DNA of 64,000 nucleotides from Pollenia angustigena (lineage: Eukaryota > Arthropoda > Insecta > Diptera > Polleniidae), in NCBI GenBank assembly GCA_930367215.1, contig OV884060.1, positions 12,294,001 through 12,358,000 of the forward strand, given 5' to 3'. How positions within the stretch are numbered: the first letter of the stretch is position 1; the number at the start of each line of letters is the position of its first letter. The notes beneath the pieces were generated by a model that was not told the DNA's origin, searched no databases, and worked only from the letters and a program-made list of their open reading frames with translations. Positions 1 through 9,562 of the stretch are shown here, piece after piece. A program made the position numbers and the translations under genes.

Positions 1-475
1 GTTTATATGGGGCTTAGGGTAAATTATGAACGGATCATCACGAAATTTGACAGCGTGATTTCCAGTCAAATAAAACAAATGCTTGTAAAATCTTATCTCA
101 TTCCGTGCCTTGTTCCTGCATTTATGGTTTTTTTTTTGTAACAAAGTTATAAATTTTTTTTAGGTGGTGGTTCCATATTTTGATTCATAGCTCTGGTTCT
201 ACTGAACCGATTTTGCTGTATTTCAATCCCAAACTGCTTAGGATAACTACAAGCGATTTGGCACCAAGTTTGTTCATTTCTTTTGAGTTGTTCGAAAGTG
301 AGCGTGTTTTCAACAGACGGACAGACAGACGGACATGGCTAAATCGACTAAGAATTACTCAAGGACCCAGAATATATATACTTTATGGGGTCTGATTTGA
401 ACAATAAAAAAGTTTCACACGGAATGACAAACTTAATATACCCTCTTCACAACTAATTGTGGTGGAGGGTATAAA
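1..475. mobile_element. INE-1/DINE-1 (mini-me) Helentron-like fragment
   Basis: A GACGGACAGACAGACGGAC-type GTCY array near 315-335 is followed by a conserved-looking spacer, a short TA run (ATATATATA near 371) and the phrase ACTTTATGGGGTC. The end is a short hairpin whose arms are TATACCCTC (about 440) and GAGGGTATA (about 465). GTCY array, conserved core and TA array in that order are the hallmark of the dipteran mini-me/INE-1/DINE-1 group, which are non-autonomous Helentrons. No coding capacity is expected. The left end runs off the window, so the element is partial or its 5' part was not recognised. Confidence 0.7.
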
Positions 476-2184
476 AACTCTTTTCCTGAGTCAATTTGAT
501 GATCTAGCGGCAGCCATAAAACTATTCAAATCAAATAATGGCGTTGGAAATCACTATGTGTTAAAATAAAAAAAAATCTTCTAAAAAGTATTTGATTATC
601 TGTGACCATATTAAATTATCATAATTTCTTTTTGTTTGCTTTAACAGAATCTTAAAGTTTGACACAAGAAGTTGAAAACAGGCTAAAAACTTATCTTGGG
701 TCTTTATCGCTCATTCTAGCTTCCTTATTTACTTAAGAATATGTTGCCTTTGTGTTTTGCCCCCTTTCAAACAAACAAAACAAAATTGTGCGAAAGGAAA
801 ATTTCTAAAGAGGAAACCAAACAATAACAATTTTAAAATATTTGGCGCCTTAAGGTCGATTATGGTTTTTTTTTTTTGTTGAGTTTACAGCAGCGGTTAA
901 TTGAATGCTGGTCAGAGAATGAAATACAAAAAAAAAAAAGCAACAAAGTTAATTTTTTGTTAAAACGAATAAAAGCACTCGGCGGCTTTTAGTTAGACAC
1001 GCGGAATTGTTAAAGTTTAACATTGAACAGAAGTCCTGTATTTCTTTTCATTTCCATTGTGAAAATTTAAATGGATTTTTTTTCCCACATTTGCCTTATG
1101 AGAATTCATTTAAGTTGATACAGTTTTACATTGTAATACTTTGGCTCCATTACTGTAATTAAATGCTAAGTAGACAGTAAAAGAATTATGGTCGTAAAAG
1201 AACATAAGAAATTTAACAAAAATACAAAAAAAAAAAAAGGAAAAAGTTTATTTGGCGAGTAAGTGGTAAAATTATATGAAACAAGTATTGTTGAAGCAAA
1301 AAGGATTTGAAAACCAGCATATTGGATTGTGCTCATTAGACGCCTTTGTTCTTTTGTATCACCATAAATCTTTTCAATATTTTTCCCATAAATTTTAAAC
1401 GTTTTACAAAAAAAAAAGGCCACTGAACTTGCATAAAATATTTTAAATAGTCGATAAAATCTAGGAAGCCTTTTTGAAATATTTTATGAGCATTTTATCT
1501 GCTTAAGTTATTTTTGAGTTCATAAATATATTTTCAATTTCCCAGCAGATTATTTATATTTAAACGTTTATATATATATTAAATGTTAAGGAAAATATAC
1601 TGTTAAAGAAAATAAGTAAAATTTTTGCTAAATTGCAAAAATTTGCTTATTTATGGCAGACAAGTTTCAAACAAATAGGATTTAACTTAAGAGGTTTATG
1701 CAACGTTTTACGATGATTTAAGGTTTACATGCATACATAAATAATTTAAATAATAAAATAATAATAAATATAACCATGTTGTTTGTTAGTTTGCTGTTTA
1801 AACAGAAATTATAAAAGTCTTAAAATCAGACCTGGGACATATGCATTAAACCATATCAATGGTAATGGAAGTCTATTGCATTACCACTTTTAATGCACTG
1901 TTTTTTGCACTGACAACTGCGTTTCAAATTCAGATTTTTTTAATTTGTGATGGCAAGTGAAACATAAATAAGCTGAAAACGGGCTGCTGCCTATGACCAT
2001 ATTATATAATTTTTTTGCTAAAGCAGTCGCGAGTATTTTGTTCAAATCTTCGTAAAATATGGCGTAAGAATCGTTGAAAATAGTCTGTGAGCGAAGATGA
2101 AGAAATGGAAAATCTAGATTTTTTAAATTCATGTTTTTTTTTTAATTTAATTAATAATTTAGACTAAAAATTCAAATTTTGTTA
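476..2184. other. AT-rich spacer, no gene seen
   Basis: This stretch is AT-rich with many homopolymer runs. The longest open frames are short and made of Phe, Asn, Lys and Ile, as expected by chance. I see no RNA gene, terminal repeats or splice-flanked exon. Confidence 0.6.
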
Positions 2185-2305
2185 TAACGGGTGGTTACAT
2201 TTGAATGTTGAATGTGAACCACGCCTAAACGTCAAGTTTTTCTCTGCATTTCATTTGACATTTCTCAATTTCAACCAATTTGAACCTTGGAATGATACAC
2301 AATCG

Positions 2306-2366
2306 AGCAACGCATTAAAGTTATTCAGGCTTATAATGAAAATGGGCGTTCAAATCAAAATGCGTA
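2306..2366 (+). pseudogene. DD41D transposase relic, N-terminal fragment
   Basis: The frame reads E-stop-YTIEQRIKVIQAYNENGRSNQNAY. This is the first helix-turn-helix of the mariner-like transposase and is in frame with the residues resuming at 5311 (RAFCDFFGQF) once the insert is removed. The fragment is too short and broken to function. Confidence 0.75.
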
Positions 2367-2608
2367 TTGTTGTAGGTGTAAAATTAGAAGACCTTTTTCT
2401 TTATTTTTCTGAACTGTAGTGCTCCGTGGAGATCGCAGGTAGATTTTTATTGGCTTGCTAATTACAACTCCACTTACATAAAGACGCGTTACTTCCACTG
2501 ACGGCGGCAATTCCTATGAGTATAATTAAGTACCCTGCCTTCATCCTGCTCAACAACCGTTGGGATAACCGCGCAGGAAGGCATCAAGATGCGATATTAT
2601 CTCTGCAC

Positions 2609-5091
2609 ACATGCCAAATGAAAATGGTGATTCTCGTTCGGATGTCTTGGATTATGTTAATTCTGATGTAGATGATATGAAGGATAGTTTAGGATTGCAA
2701 AACGATAACTCTGATTGAATACATGTCCAAAGAACTTCAAGATCATAAGACGGAAAAATGTGATGAGAAAAAAGGTAAAAAGTCTGAATTATATAAATCT
2801 TCTTGTTTCAGTTCGATAGCCAGCAACAAGAGAGTTAAGCTTAGATCAGCTCTTGTAATTGTATCGGGGTGGCAAAGAATCAGAGTTGGCTGCCCACTGG
2901 GTAACCCAGAAAACCCCACCCGGGTTTTAATGGGTATTTCGTTTTAAAAAACCCAAGTGGGTTTTTTTCTTTATATTCATTTATACAAAGATGGTAAAAT
3001 TTTTAATTTTTTTTTTTACAGAAAAATAAAAGAAAATTATTATAAAATGCATACAAAGTGTTTATATGCCCATTTGTAAGTACATATGTTGATTTAACGT
3101 TAGTGGGCTTTTCTCTTTTTATTAATTATTTAAATCTAATTCCTTTTAAAAATCAAAATCAGGCTTTTTAAAATGAATTTGCTTTGGAAAATGCGGAAAA
3201 TGATTTGTAAAATACTTAATTGGATTACGAAAATTCTGAATTTGTTTTTAAAAAACTTAATTTGATTTTGAAAAGGCCGAAATTGTAGTTAAAATCCTAT
3301 ACCTACATAAAAAGTGGCTCAGATTTTATATGTCGATAAATTTTAACAAGAGCTGATGCTTTTTCCAATCCAAGACGATTTCTATGGTTTTTATATTTAA
3401 CAATGAGGGGTAAAAAATGTTTTCTATTGATGCTGAAGCGAAAAAATCGTAAAAGTTTGCTGGTAAAAATTTTAAATTTTTGTCAATTGCGGTTCAGTTC
3501 TGATTTTTTTGATTGCAAAAAAAGGAAAATGGAAAATAGCACTCATGCTGAATGTCTTCATTATAATTTAAAAGTATGATTTTGTACATACTTGTCGTGT
3601 CAAATAAAGTAAAACAGCCTGTCATCTTATTATTACGTCTTTAAGGGAAATAGATTATAAATATAAAAATAATGTTAAATGGAAAAAAACTGCAATGTTG
3701 CAACTTTTAAGCCTGATTGTTTACACTTGGTTTAAGGCTGTTTAAATTGCAGCTTTTAGTGTAAATACTTTTCCTTGTGTGCTTTTTCCATTTTTTTAAT
3801 CAAATTAAATCTGAACTGAATACCGTTATTGTGAAAAATATTCTGCAACTTAAATTTTAAATGCCAAACAAGGTGCGAGAAATGAGAGGTGCTTTTAACT
3901 TATCCATTCTTCTGCTATCTCCGTTTTCTTGACTAATTAGTTTGTATACATACTTATATACATATTTGGGATGCATCACATTCGCCAAATAATGAGTTGG
4001 AGTAAGTACGTGTATCAACAAAATTCCGTTTTGACAGTAGTATATCATTGTTCAACAAATTACATCAATGGCAGTTGCAATTGTAGCGGAGTCACTTTGT
4101 ACAGCATTTAGATCTTTTTGAACTTTGAGTAACATTTGTTGGAGATTCAAAGCTTATTTATACAACTGAACGTTATTTAAAATTCTATGAATGTCATTGT
4201 CAAATTCATTTATACGTTCCGATCTTATTTGGGCATAAAAGTTCAACTTGGCAGTTGAGGGATATATGTAAGGACTTATTTAAGCCTAGCTTTTCTTTTA
4301 ACCATCCATGCATTTAATGATGATGTCATAAAAAAAATATTGAAGATTTTCTTGCTAAATCTATACCGAAAAGAGCTGAGTTGGCAACATTGCTTAGACC
4401 AATTATTATACCATAACATGAAAAACAACAAACCCCAAAAAAACCCAGTAAAACACAATTAAACCCAATAAAACCCATGAAAAAGCCAACTGGGTTGGGT
4501 TTTTTTAAAAAACCCGGATTTTTGCCAGCCCTGCAAAGAATGCTAATAATAATTTGGCAATTACTCTGAACCGCATATAGACTTGAATGGAAGTCCTGCC
4601 AAACAAAAATTCGTATGAAAAGAAATCCAAGTCTAGCTGCTTGGAAAAGTCTAAATGCCAAATTAACATCATACACAAACAGGATCTTACAACCAAAATG
4701 AAGAAACTTAATGTGCACGATATGAACCAGTTACTGCATGACAGTGGCAAAATGACCTTGGCTCCTTTAAAGAATATTTCAGTACACCCCTGCTCCCCAA
4801 ATGTGGACCAGAAGGTTCTGAATGCGTGGCTAATCTTAAATAAAATACACCGGAATACAAATCCACAGAATCCGATACGCGCAACCATACACATTTCTCA
4901 GAATCACCACTACTTGAAAATAGCTTAGATGAATCCCAGCAACAACAACATATTAAGAAACTTGTTCACAACGTCAATAAACAATGGATACCTAAAAAGA
5001 AGAAGATGTTTACGCGCCAACACGGCAAGACACCGATCCACTAAGATCAACAACAGCAACATCTACCAAAAGTGCATCAACACCAGACGAA
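2609..5091 (+). pseudogene. Broken unrecognised ORF of the TA-flanked insertion
   Basis: An open frame from 2609 begins MPNENGDSRSDVLDYVNSD and stops after about 35 codons. The next frame continues as MSKELQDHKTEKCDEKKGKK (2723) until the hAT insertion at 2881. After the hAT (from 4542) further gene-like pieces appear: EVLPNKNSYEKKSKSS (4587) to about 4926, then in another frame ESPLLENSLDESQQQQHIKK and FTRQHGKTPIH. The composition (charged, mixed residues, less A+T than the flanks) looks ex-coding, but at least two frameshifts and stops break it. I do not recognise the family. Confidence 0.4.
2881..4533. mobile_element. hAT-type non-autonomous transposon with 8-bp duplication
   Basis: The 8-bp direct repeat CAAAGAAT flanks the element at 2873-2880 and 4534-4541. 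Terminal inverted repeats are CAGAGTTGGC on the left and CAGGGCTGGC (reverse complement of the right end). Both ends carry dense ACCCAGT/AACCCG-type subterminal motifs, as in hAT elements where they bind transposase. The element is 1653 bp with no convincing transposase frame. The overlapping open frames at 4326-4894 are AT- or Phe-rich artefacts of its right end. It splits the older broken ORF, so it inserted later. Confidence 0.85.
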
Positions 5092-5096
5092 AGACT

Positions 5097-5181
5097 AGGT
5101 ATAAATAGCGGGTAAGAATATTTTAAGTGGAGTTGTAAAAAATAAAACAATAAAAACTATTCTTACCTGCTATTTATACCT
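5097..5181. repeat. Short inverted repeat (24-bp arms)
   Basis: Left arm 5097-5120 (AGGTATAAATAGCGGGTAAG followed by AATA) pairs with right arm 5158-5181 with a single mismatch around a 37-base loop. It sits at the 3' end of the broken ORF. It could be a terminator-like hairpin or a tiny foldback. Confidence 0.6.
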
Positions 5182-5310
5182 GGTTCTTATAAATTAAAAT
5201 GCTGACTGTACTAAAGTCAGCAAGTCGTATAATTGAGTCAGCCTATTTTTTGATTACTTAATTCTAAATAATGTCAAACTTATTATATACGAGGGTGACT
5301 CTCAACAGTA

Positions 5311-5999
5311 TCGTGCATTTTGTGATTTTTTCGGTCAATTTAATCGTCCAAATGTGCGTACAATCGGAAAAATCTTGTACAAATTTGAGCAAACCGGGTC
5401 TGTAGGAGATGTGCAAAAAACACCAGTGCATGCTCGTACAGCAGGTTGGTGCGGTTTATGGGCTGGCAGCATTATCGGGCCGTATTTTTCCCAAAATGAG
5501 GTTGGTCAGACAGTTACTCTGAATGGTGTTCGCTATCGTGAGATGATAATGAACTTTTATGTCCCGAATTGGAAGATATGAATGTGGACGACATGTGGTT
5601 TAAACAGGACGGTGTCACTTGCCACACAGCTAACGCAACAATGGCAGTTTTGCGCGACAAATTCAATGGCAATGTTATCTCAAGTAGTGGCGATGTCATT
5701 TGGCCACCAAGATCATGTGATTAAACACCGTTGGATTTCTTTCTTTTATGTTATTAGAAAGAAAAGGTGTACGTCGATAAGCCAGCAACAGCCCAAGAGC
5801 TAAAGGATGAGATAATTCGGCACATTAACGGCATAGAACCTCAATTATGCCTCAGCGTCATCGAAAATTTGGACCATCGTATGGAGGTGTGCCGACGAGG
5901 TCGCGGCAGCCATTTGGCCATTATCATTATCATAGTAAAAAGAATTGACAATAATTTCCTAAATAATTTGTGTTTTATTCGAAATCCACATCGGCCCTA
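5311..5999 (+). pseudogene. DD41D transposase relic, C-terminal portion
   Basis: The block encodes the second DNA-binding helix region (NRPNVRTIGKILYKFEQTGS), then after an internal deletion the RNase H-like catalytic core. Motifs in order are NEVGQTVTLNGVRYREMI, DDMWFKQDGVTCHTA (second catalytic Asp), VIWPPRSCD, TPLDFF (third Asp, 41 residues on) and AQELKDEIIRHINGIEPQL near the C terminus. A stop follows SCD, and frames change near 5565 and 5745. The first catalytic Asp region lies in the deleted segment, so the element could only have been mobilised in trans. Confidence 0.85.
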
Positions 6000-6048
6000 A
6001 AAATTTAGAAACTTGTTTTAAACAAAGATTTATTTTATGTGACCAATA

Positions 6049-7310
6049 ATTTTGTTTGAAAGAATGTAAGAGCGTCTCTTTTAAACACGTTACACCATCG
6101 AGCAATTATGCTCTTGGGACACTAAGCACTTGAAGAAATGTGAAAAAGAGGTTAAAAAGGGCTTAATGAAAAACAGGTTGGTTTTATTACATTATCGTTC
6201 AGGCGGGGGTTCTGGGGATTCTTAGGGACGTGGAATTGGTAGCTAGCAACTTTGCCAGTGTCTCGGAGGTCACTATATATGCCTTTAATTTCTTTACAAA
6301 CTTCGAAAAAACATAATTTGTGTTTTAAATTCACATTTCCATCGGATGCTGCTTTGCATAGAGTTTTTAATGCCTTAATATTTTTGTGTTCAATTTTCTT
6401 CTTTTTCAATAAGCATGTCTAAAAAAAGCTTAACACCCACATGTTTCCATTTTTATTAAAAAAAATTTGTTATTGTACTATAGTATTTTAAAATGTATCA
6501 AAGAAAAAAATCAATAGCACAGTCATTACCTTCATTGCTGTGTGAGTGTCGAGGTAGTGGTAGCAGATTTTTTTTTTGCCTAAGCACGAGTGCTTAAAAC
6601 GTGCCTGTTTTAACAACAAATGCCACAAATTCAATAGCAGAAAATTATTATTTGCATTTCCTAACTTTGATGTACTATGAAAAATTAAAGCTAAACTAGA
6701 TTTTTTCTGTGTAAATATGAAAACTGTGAAAATTTGTTGACTATTTTGTAAATTATTTAAAAATATTATAAATTAAAATCAATAACAAGAATTCATACAA
6801 TTTCTATGGGGCACTCCACGCCACGGTTTAAAAAGAGTTTTTTTTTGGATTTACCCAATTTTTTGATATTTTTTAGTACATCTCAGATTCAAATTTTAGT
6901 ACATTGTTAATTTTGACATTCTTTTTGATTGCTCTTTCAAAAGACTTTTATATTAAATAATAAAAAAAAAAATTTCAAAATTTGGAAATTTATAAAAAAT
7001 ATCACAAAATCAGGGAAATCAAAGATGGTTTTTTAATTATTATTTTTTATTTTATTTAACAATTCATATTACAGTAGGATCCGCAAAGCTTTAAAACTTG
7101 TCCCATTTGGTGCGGAAGGCCCCATATACATATTTATGTTCGAACAGTTACTTTACAAATATAATTCATTCTATACAATACCTGATTTGGACACGATTTC
7201 TCAGAAAATATTTCATATTTTATTATTTGTGTCATTAGAGTATAAATACAAATTACAAGCAAAGGTATTGTTTGGCAATGGCTTCTGGGCCTTGCCTACA
7301 AAAGTTCTAC
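6049..7310. other. Spacer with one gene-like minus-strand frame at 6152-6409
   Basis: Most of this stretch is AT-rich and featureless. The minus-strand frame 6152-6409 (85 codons, beginning MKKKKIEHKNIKALKTLCKA) has a locally higher GC content and mixed residues (KEIKGIYSDLRDTGKVASYQ), unlike its surroundings. It may be a fragment of an old protein-coding or transposon exon. I cannot name it and see no supporting splice structure. Confidence 0.3.
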
Positions 7311-7599
7311 ACCCTGAGAAAAAACAGGTTAAAAGTGGCTTTAGGAAATATCGCCCAAAGAAAAATGGCCCAAAAAAAAAAATGAAAAATCGCCCAAATG
7401 AAGAATCGCCCAAAAGAACATGAAAAATAACCCAAAAGTAAAATATGAAATTTTGCCCAAAAGAAACGAAAAAGAGCCCAAAATAAAAATGAAGAATTAC
7501 CCAAAAAGAAAAAACGAATTTTTTCCCAACAAAAAAAAAAAAAAAAAAAAAAATTAAAAATTACCCAATTTGCAAAACAGTGTTTATTGTTCATATAAA

Positions 7600-7780
7600 T
7601 TTAGTTGCTTACAAATGTAAGGGAAAACCCTATTTTATTATGGTCACAACCAACAAAACTATTTTTTATGAAACTTATTTTACCATAATGTGGTTGTCGG
7701 TGACAATGATTTGGTTAAATTAAACATAATATGGTCAACATTTTTTTAAAAATGGTTTTGTTGTTTTTTCTCTGGGTGCA
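7600..7780. mobile_element. Fragment of ACCATAATATGGT-type element nested in the foldback
   Basis: Phrases such as TTATGGTCACAACCAACAA, GTTGTCGGTGACAATGA and AAATTAAACATAATATGGT match the element at 15439-15925. The fragment ends with TTTTTTCTCTGGGTG, the shared terminus of that family. Its left terminus is degraded near 7620. Confidence 0.6.
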
Positions 7781-7794
7781 TATATTAAACATAT

Positions 7795-8240
7795 AACGAA
7801 AACACTTTTGGGCGCAAGGATTTTCTCCCCTATGTTGTAGCAAATACCGGCAGCGTTTACTAACGCGTCTCAGCATAGCCGGCCTTCGGCCGGGCGCAAG
7901 GATTTTCTACTCTATGGTATAACAAAAACTCGTTAACAAAAAATTTTCTGCATAGCCGGTCTTCGGCCGGGCGCAAGGATTTTCTCCTCTATCATATAAC
8001 AAAGACCGGCTTCGCTAACTAAAGCTTCTCTGCGCAGACGGCCTTTGGGCGGGCGCAAGGATTTTTTCCTTTATGGTATAACAAGTACCGGTTTCGCTAA
8101 GTAAAGCTTCTAAAATCTGCCTTGTTTCCGAACGAAGGCCGGCTGTGCAGAGAAGCTTTAGTTAGCGAAGCCGGTACTTGTTTTTATCAAAGAGGAGAAA
8201 ATCCATGCGTCCGGCCATAGGCCGGCTATGCTTTCGAGTT
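7795..8240. repeat. Array of 82-bp CG-rich core units
   Basis: Unit landmarks GGCGCAAGGATTTT recur near 7811, 7893, 7971 and 8053, giving periods of 82, 78 and 82. Each unit contains a perfect CG-rich palindrome (GCCGGCCTTCGGCCGGGC), a GCTTCGCTAACTAAAGCTT block and a CCTCTATGGTATAACAAA block. From about 8115 the units run in the opposite orientation, so the array can fold on itself. The same units occur at 59037-59440, with remnants at 33160-33230 and 20455-20535. The composition is strikingly different from the surrounding AT-rich DNA. Confidence 0.85.
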
Positions 8241-8887
8241 TGTCCACGGACACTATGACACTGGACGTTATGACATGCCACCTTTTTGCAATATGTCCCG
8301 TTATTTTTATAAAAAACATTTAGGAATTCGTCGTATAGTAATAATGAATGATTTAGACAAATAGTTTGCCCGAAAAAATGGGCTATTTTTCATTTAAAAA
8401 ACGAAAAATCACCCAATAGTAACGAAAAATAGCCCAACAATTTTGGGTCACTTTTCATATGAATTCAGGCCCAATTTTACATGGAATTTTTTTGGGCGAT
8501 TTTTCATTTATTTTTTTGGGCCATTTTTCTTTGGGCGATTTTTCCTACAGCCGTTAAAAGTATGTTAAAATAACATATAATAGTCCGCGCAATGGTTGCA
8601 CTATGAAAGTTTTCTTTCAGAAATTCTGAGTTTATCCCCCCTCATCAATAAACTCAGACTAAGTAAATTTACGTAGCAAATAGTACAAACCAGTAAAATG
8701 GCAAAAATGATGCTGGAGAATGAATAAGGCTTTCTAGCTTATAAAAGTGTAACGTGACACGAAACAGGAAAATAACAAGGAAAAAAAAAATTTAAATTTT
8801 TTATGGGAGTTAACCATTTGTTATAAAATTACAACTTGACTTTATAAGAAAATTGAAAAAAAACTGGCTGAATAAATAAATAAAAAC

Positions 8888-9154
8888 CCATATTATTGTT
8901 AATTCTAACCATAATATGGTTACTTTTGACAAAATTACGAAAAGTTTTGACATTATGGTTATATTTTAACATCATATCAACCAAAACATGGTTAATTTTT
9001 ACCATATTATGGTTAATTTCTGACAAATTATTGTTAATGTTAAACATTTTATGGTTATATTTAACCATAATATGGTTACCTGCAAGCATAAACAATGGTT
9101 AAGCCTAACCATAGTATGTTCCTCTTATAATTCGGTTACCATATTTTTTCTGCG
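8888..9154. mobile_element. ACCATAATATGGT palindromic-array element
   Basis: Imperfect copies of AACCATAATATGGTTA recur about every 25-35 bp, and the right edge ends ACCATATTTTTTCTGCG, the terminus type shared with the 15.4-kb element. The open frames on both strands here (Asn/Met/Ile-rich) are by-products of the palindromic repeat. The left boundary is not sharp. Confidence 0.6.
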
Positions 9155-9257
9155 TTTTTAATAATATAATATGATCATAAATTTTATTTAATAAATTAAA
9201 TTAATTAGATAAAACTATTAGAAAAAAATTTATTTACAAAATTATAAAACTTGGTTT

Positions 9258-9554
9258 CAAGACGAATTTACACCAGGTGAAGTTATCTTGCTACGTAAAC
9301 AACAGCTGATTACTAACCTTGTGTCAAAATGGTATACCGTCCTGTTGATTCTAGGGAATCTTAACTAAATTCTATAATTTTCGGTTGAAATTGTGAAATT
9401 TAAAACTTTTTTAAGTTATAACATTTCAAAAAAAACACAATTTAAAAGAAAAACAAAATCAAATATTTGTTTGAATTTTTGACACAACGTTAAAATATTT
9501 TACAGTGCTGTAAAACGTTTTCAAAATAAAACCACCTTGTATGAATTCGACTTG
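9258..9554. mobile_element. MITE with 8-bp duplication CTTGGTTT
   Basis: CTTGGTTT occurs immediately outside both ends (9250-9257 and 9555-9562). The terminal inverted repeats are CAAGACGAATTTACACCAGG and, from the right, CAAGTCGAATTCATACAAGG. At 297 bp with no coding capacity this is a miniature element. An 8-bp duplication fits the hAT or P superfamilies; the CAAG terminus does not decide between them. Confidence 0.75.
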
Positions 9555-9562
9555 CTTGGTTT

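Larger units (their letters stand above)
2367..5308 (+). mobile_element. TA-flanked insertion of unknown type inside the DD41D element
   Basis: The reading frame of the outer transposase is cut at Asn-Ala-Tyr and resumes at Arg-Ala-Phe, with TA on both sides (2365-2366 and 5309-5310). Removing the nested hAT and its duplication leaves about 1.28 kb. The left edge starts TTGTTGTAGG and the right edge reads inward CTGTTGAGAG, a weak inverted match. A broken unrecognised ORF lies inside. TA flanks and size would suit a Tc1/mariner/pogo relative, but I cannot recognise its protein, so the type is left open. Confidence 0.55.
2185..6048 (+). mobile_element. DD41D mariner-like element, copy 1 (interrupted and internally deleted)
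   Basis: The left end begins at a TA near 2183-2186 with ACGGGTGGTTACAT. The right end near 6030-6048 reads in reverse complement as TTGGTCACAT. The transposase relic is in two blocks. Block one (about 2306-2366) encodes YTIEQRIKVIQAYNENGRS, the N-terminal helix-turn-helix region of insect Tc1/mariner (DUF4817-type) transposases. Block two (about 5311-5990) continues directly with RAFCDFFGQFNRPNVRTIG and FEQTGSVGDV. It then jumps, through loss of about 90 residues, to WAGSIIGPYFSQNEVGQ, WFKQDGVTCHTA and WPPRSCD-stop-TPLDFF. Between the Asp of QDG and the Asp of PLDFF there are 41 residues, giving DD41D spacing. There is a frameshift near 5565 and several stops. A 2.9-kb insertion splits the element at a TA (2365-2366/5309-5310). 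Confidence 0.8.
7337..8552. mobile_element. Foldback-like element 1 (GCCCAAAA arms, CG-rich core)
   Basis: A perfect 9-bp direct repeat GTTAAAAGT flanks the element (7328-7336 and 8553-8561). The termini are inverted: GGCTTTAGGAAATATCGCCC on the left and GGCTGTAGGAAAAATCGCCC on the right. Each arm (7337-7560 and about 8370-8552) is a degenerate tandem array of GAAAAATNGCCCAAAA. The centre holds an array of 82-bp CG-rich units (7795-8240) in forward and then inverted orientation. No ORF is present. Nine-bp duplications and arms made of short tandem repeats are known features of Drosophila Foldback (P superfamily) elements; assignment to that group is inference. Confidence 0.8.

Noticed and set aside
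4326..4894. Overlapping minus-strand frames of about 130 codons
   Set aside because: They overlap each other and the right end of the hAT element plus a plus-strand relic; Phe/Cys-rich composition marks them as shadows.
7136..7594. Frames with repeated Pro-Lys or Phe-Trp motifs
   Set aside because: They are translations of the GCCCAAAA foldback arm repeats.
8829..9102. Opposing frames in the 8.9-kb region
   Set aside because: Artefacts of ACCATAATATGGT palindromic repeats, which stay open on both strands.
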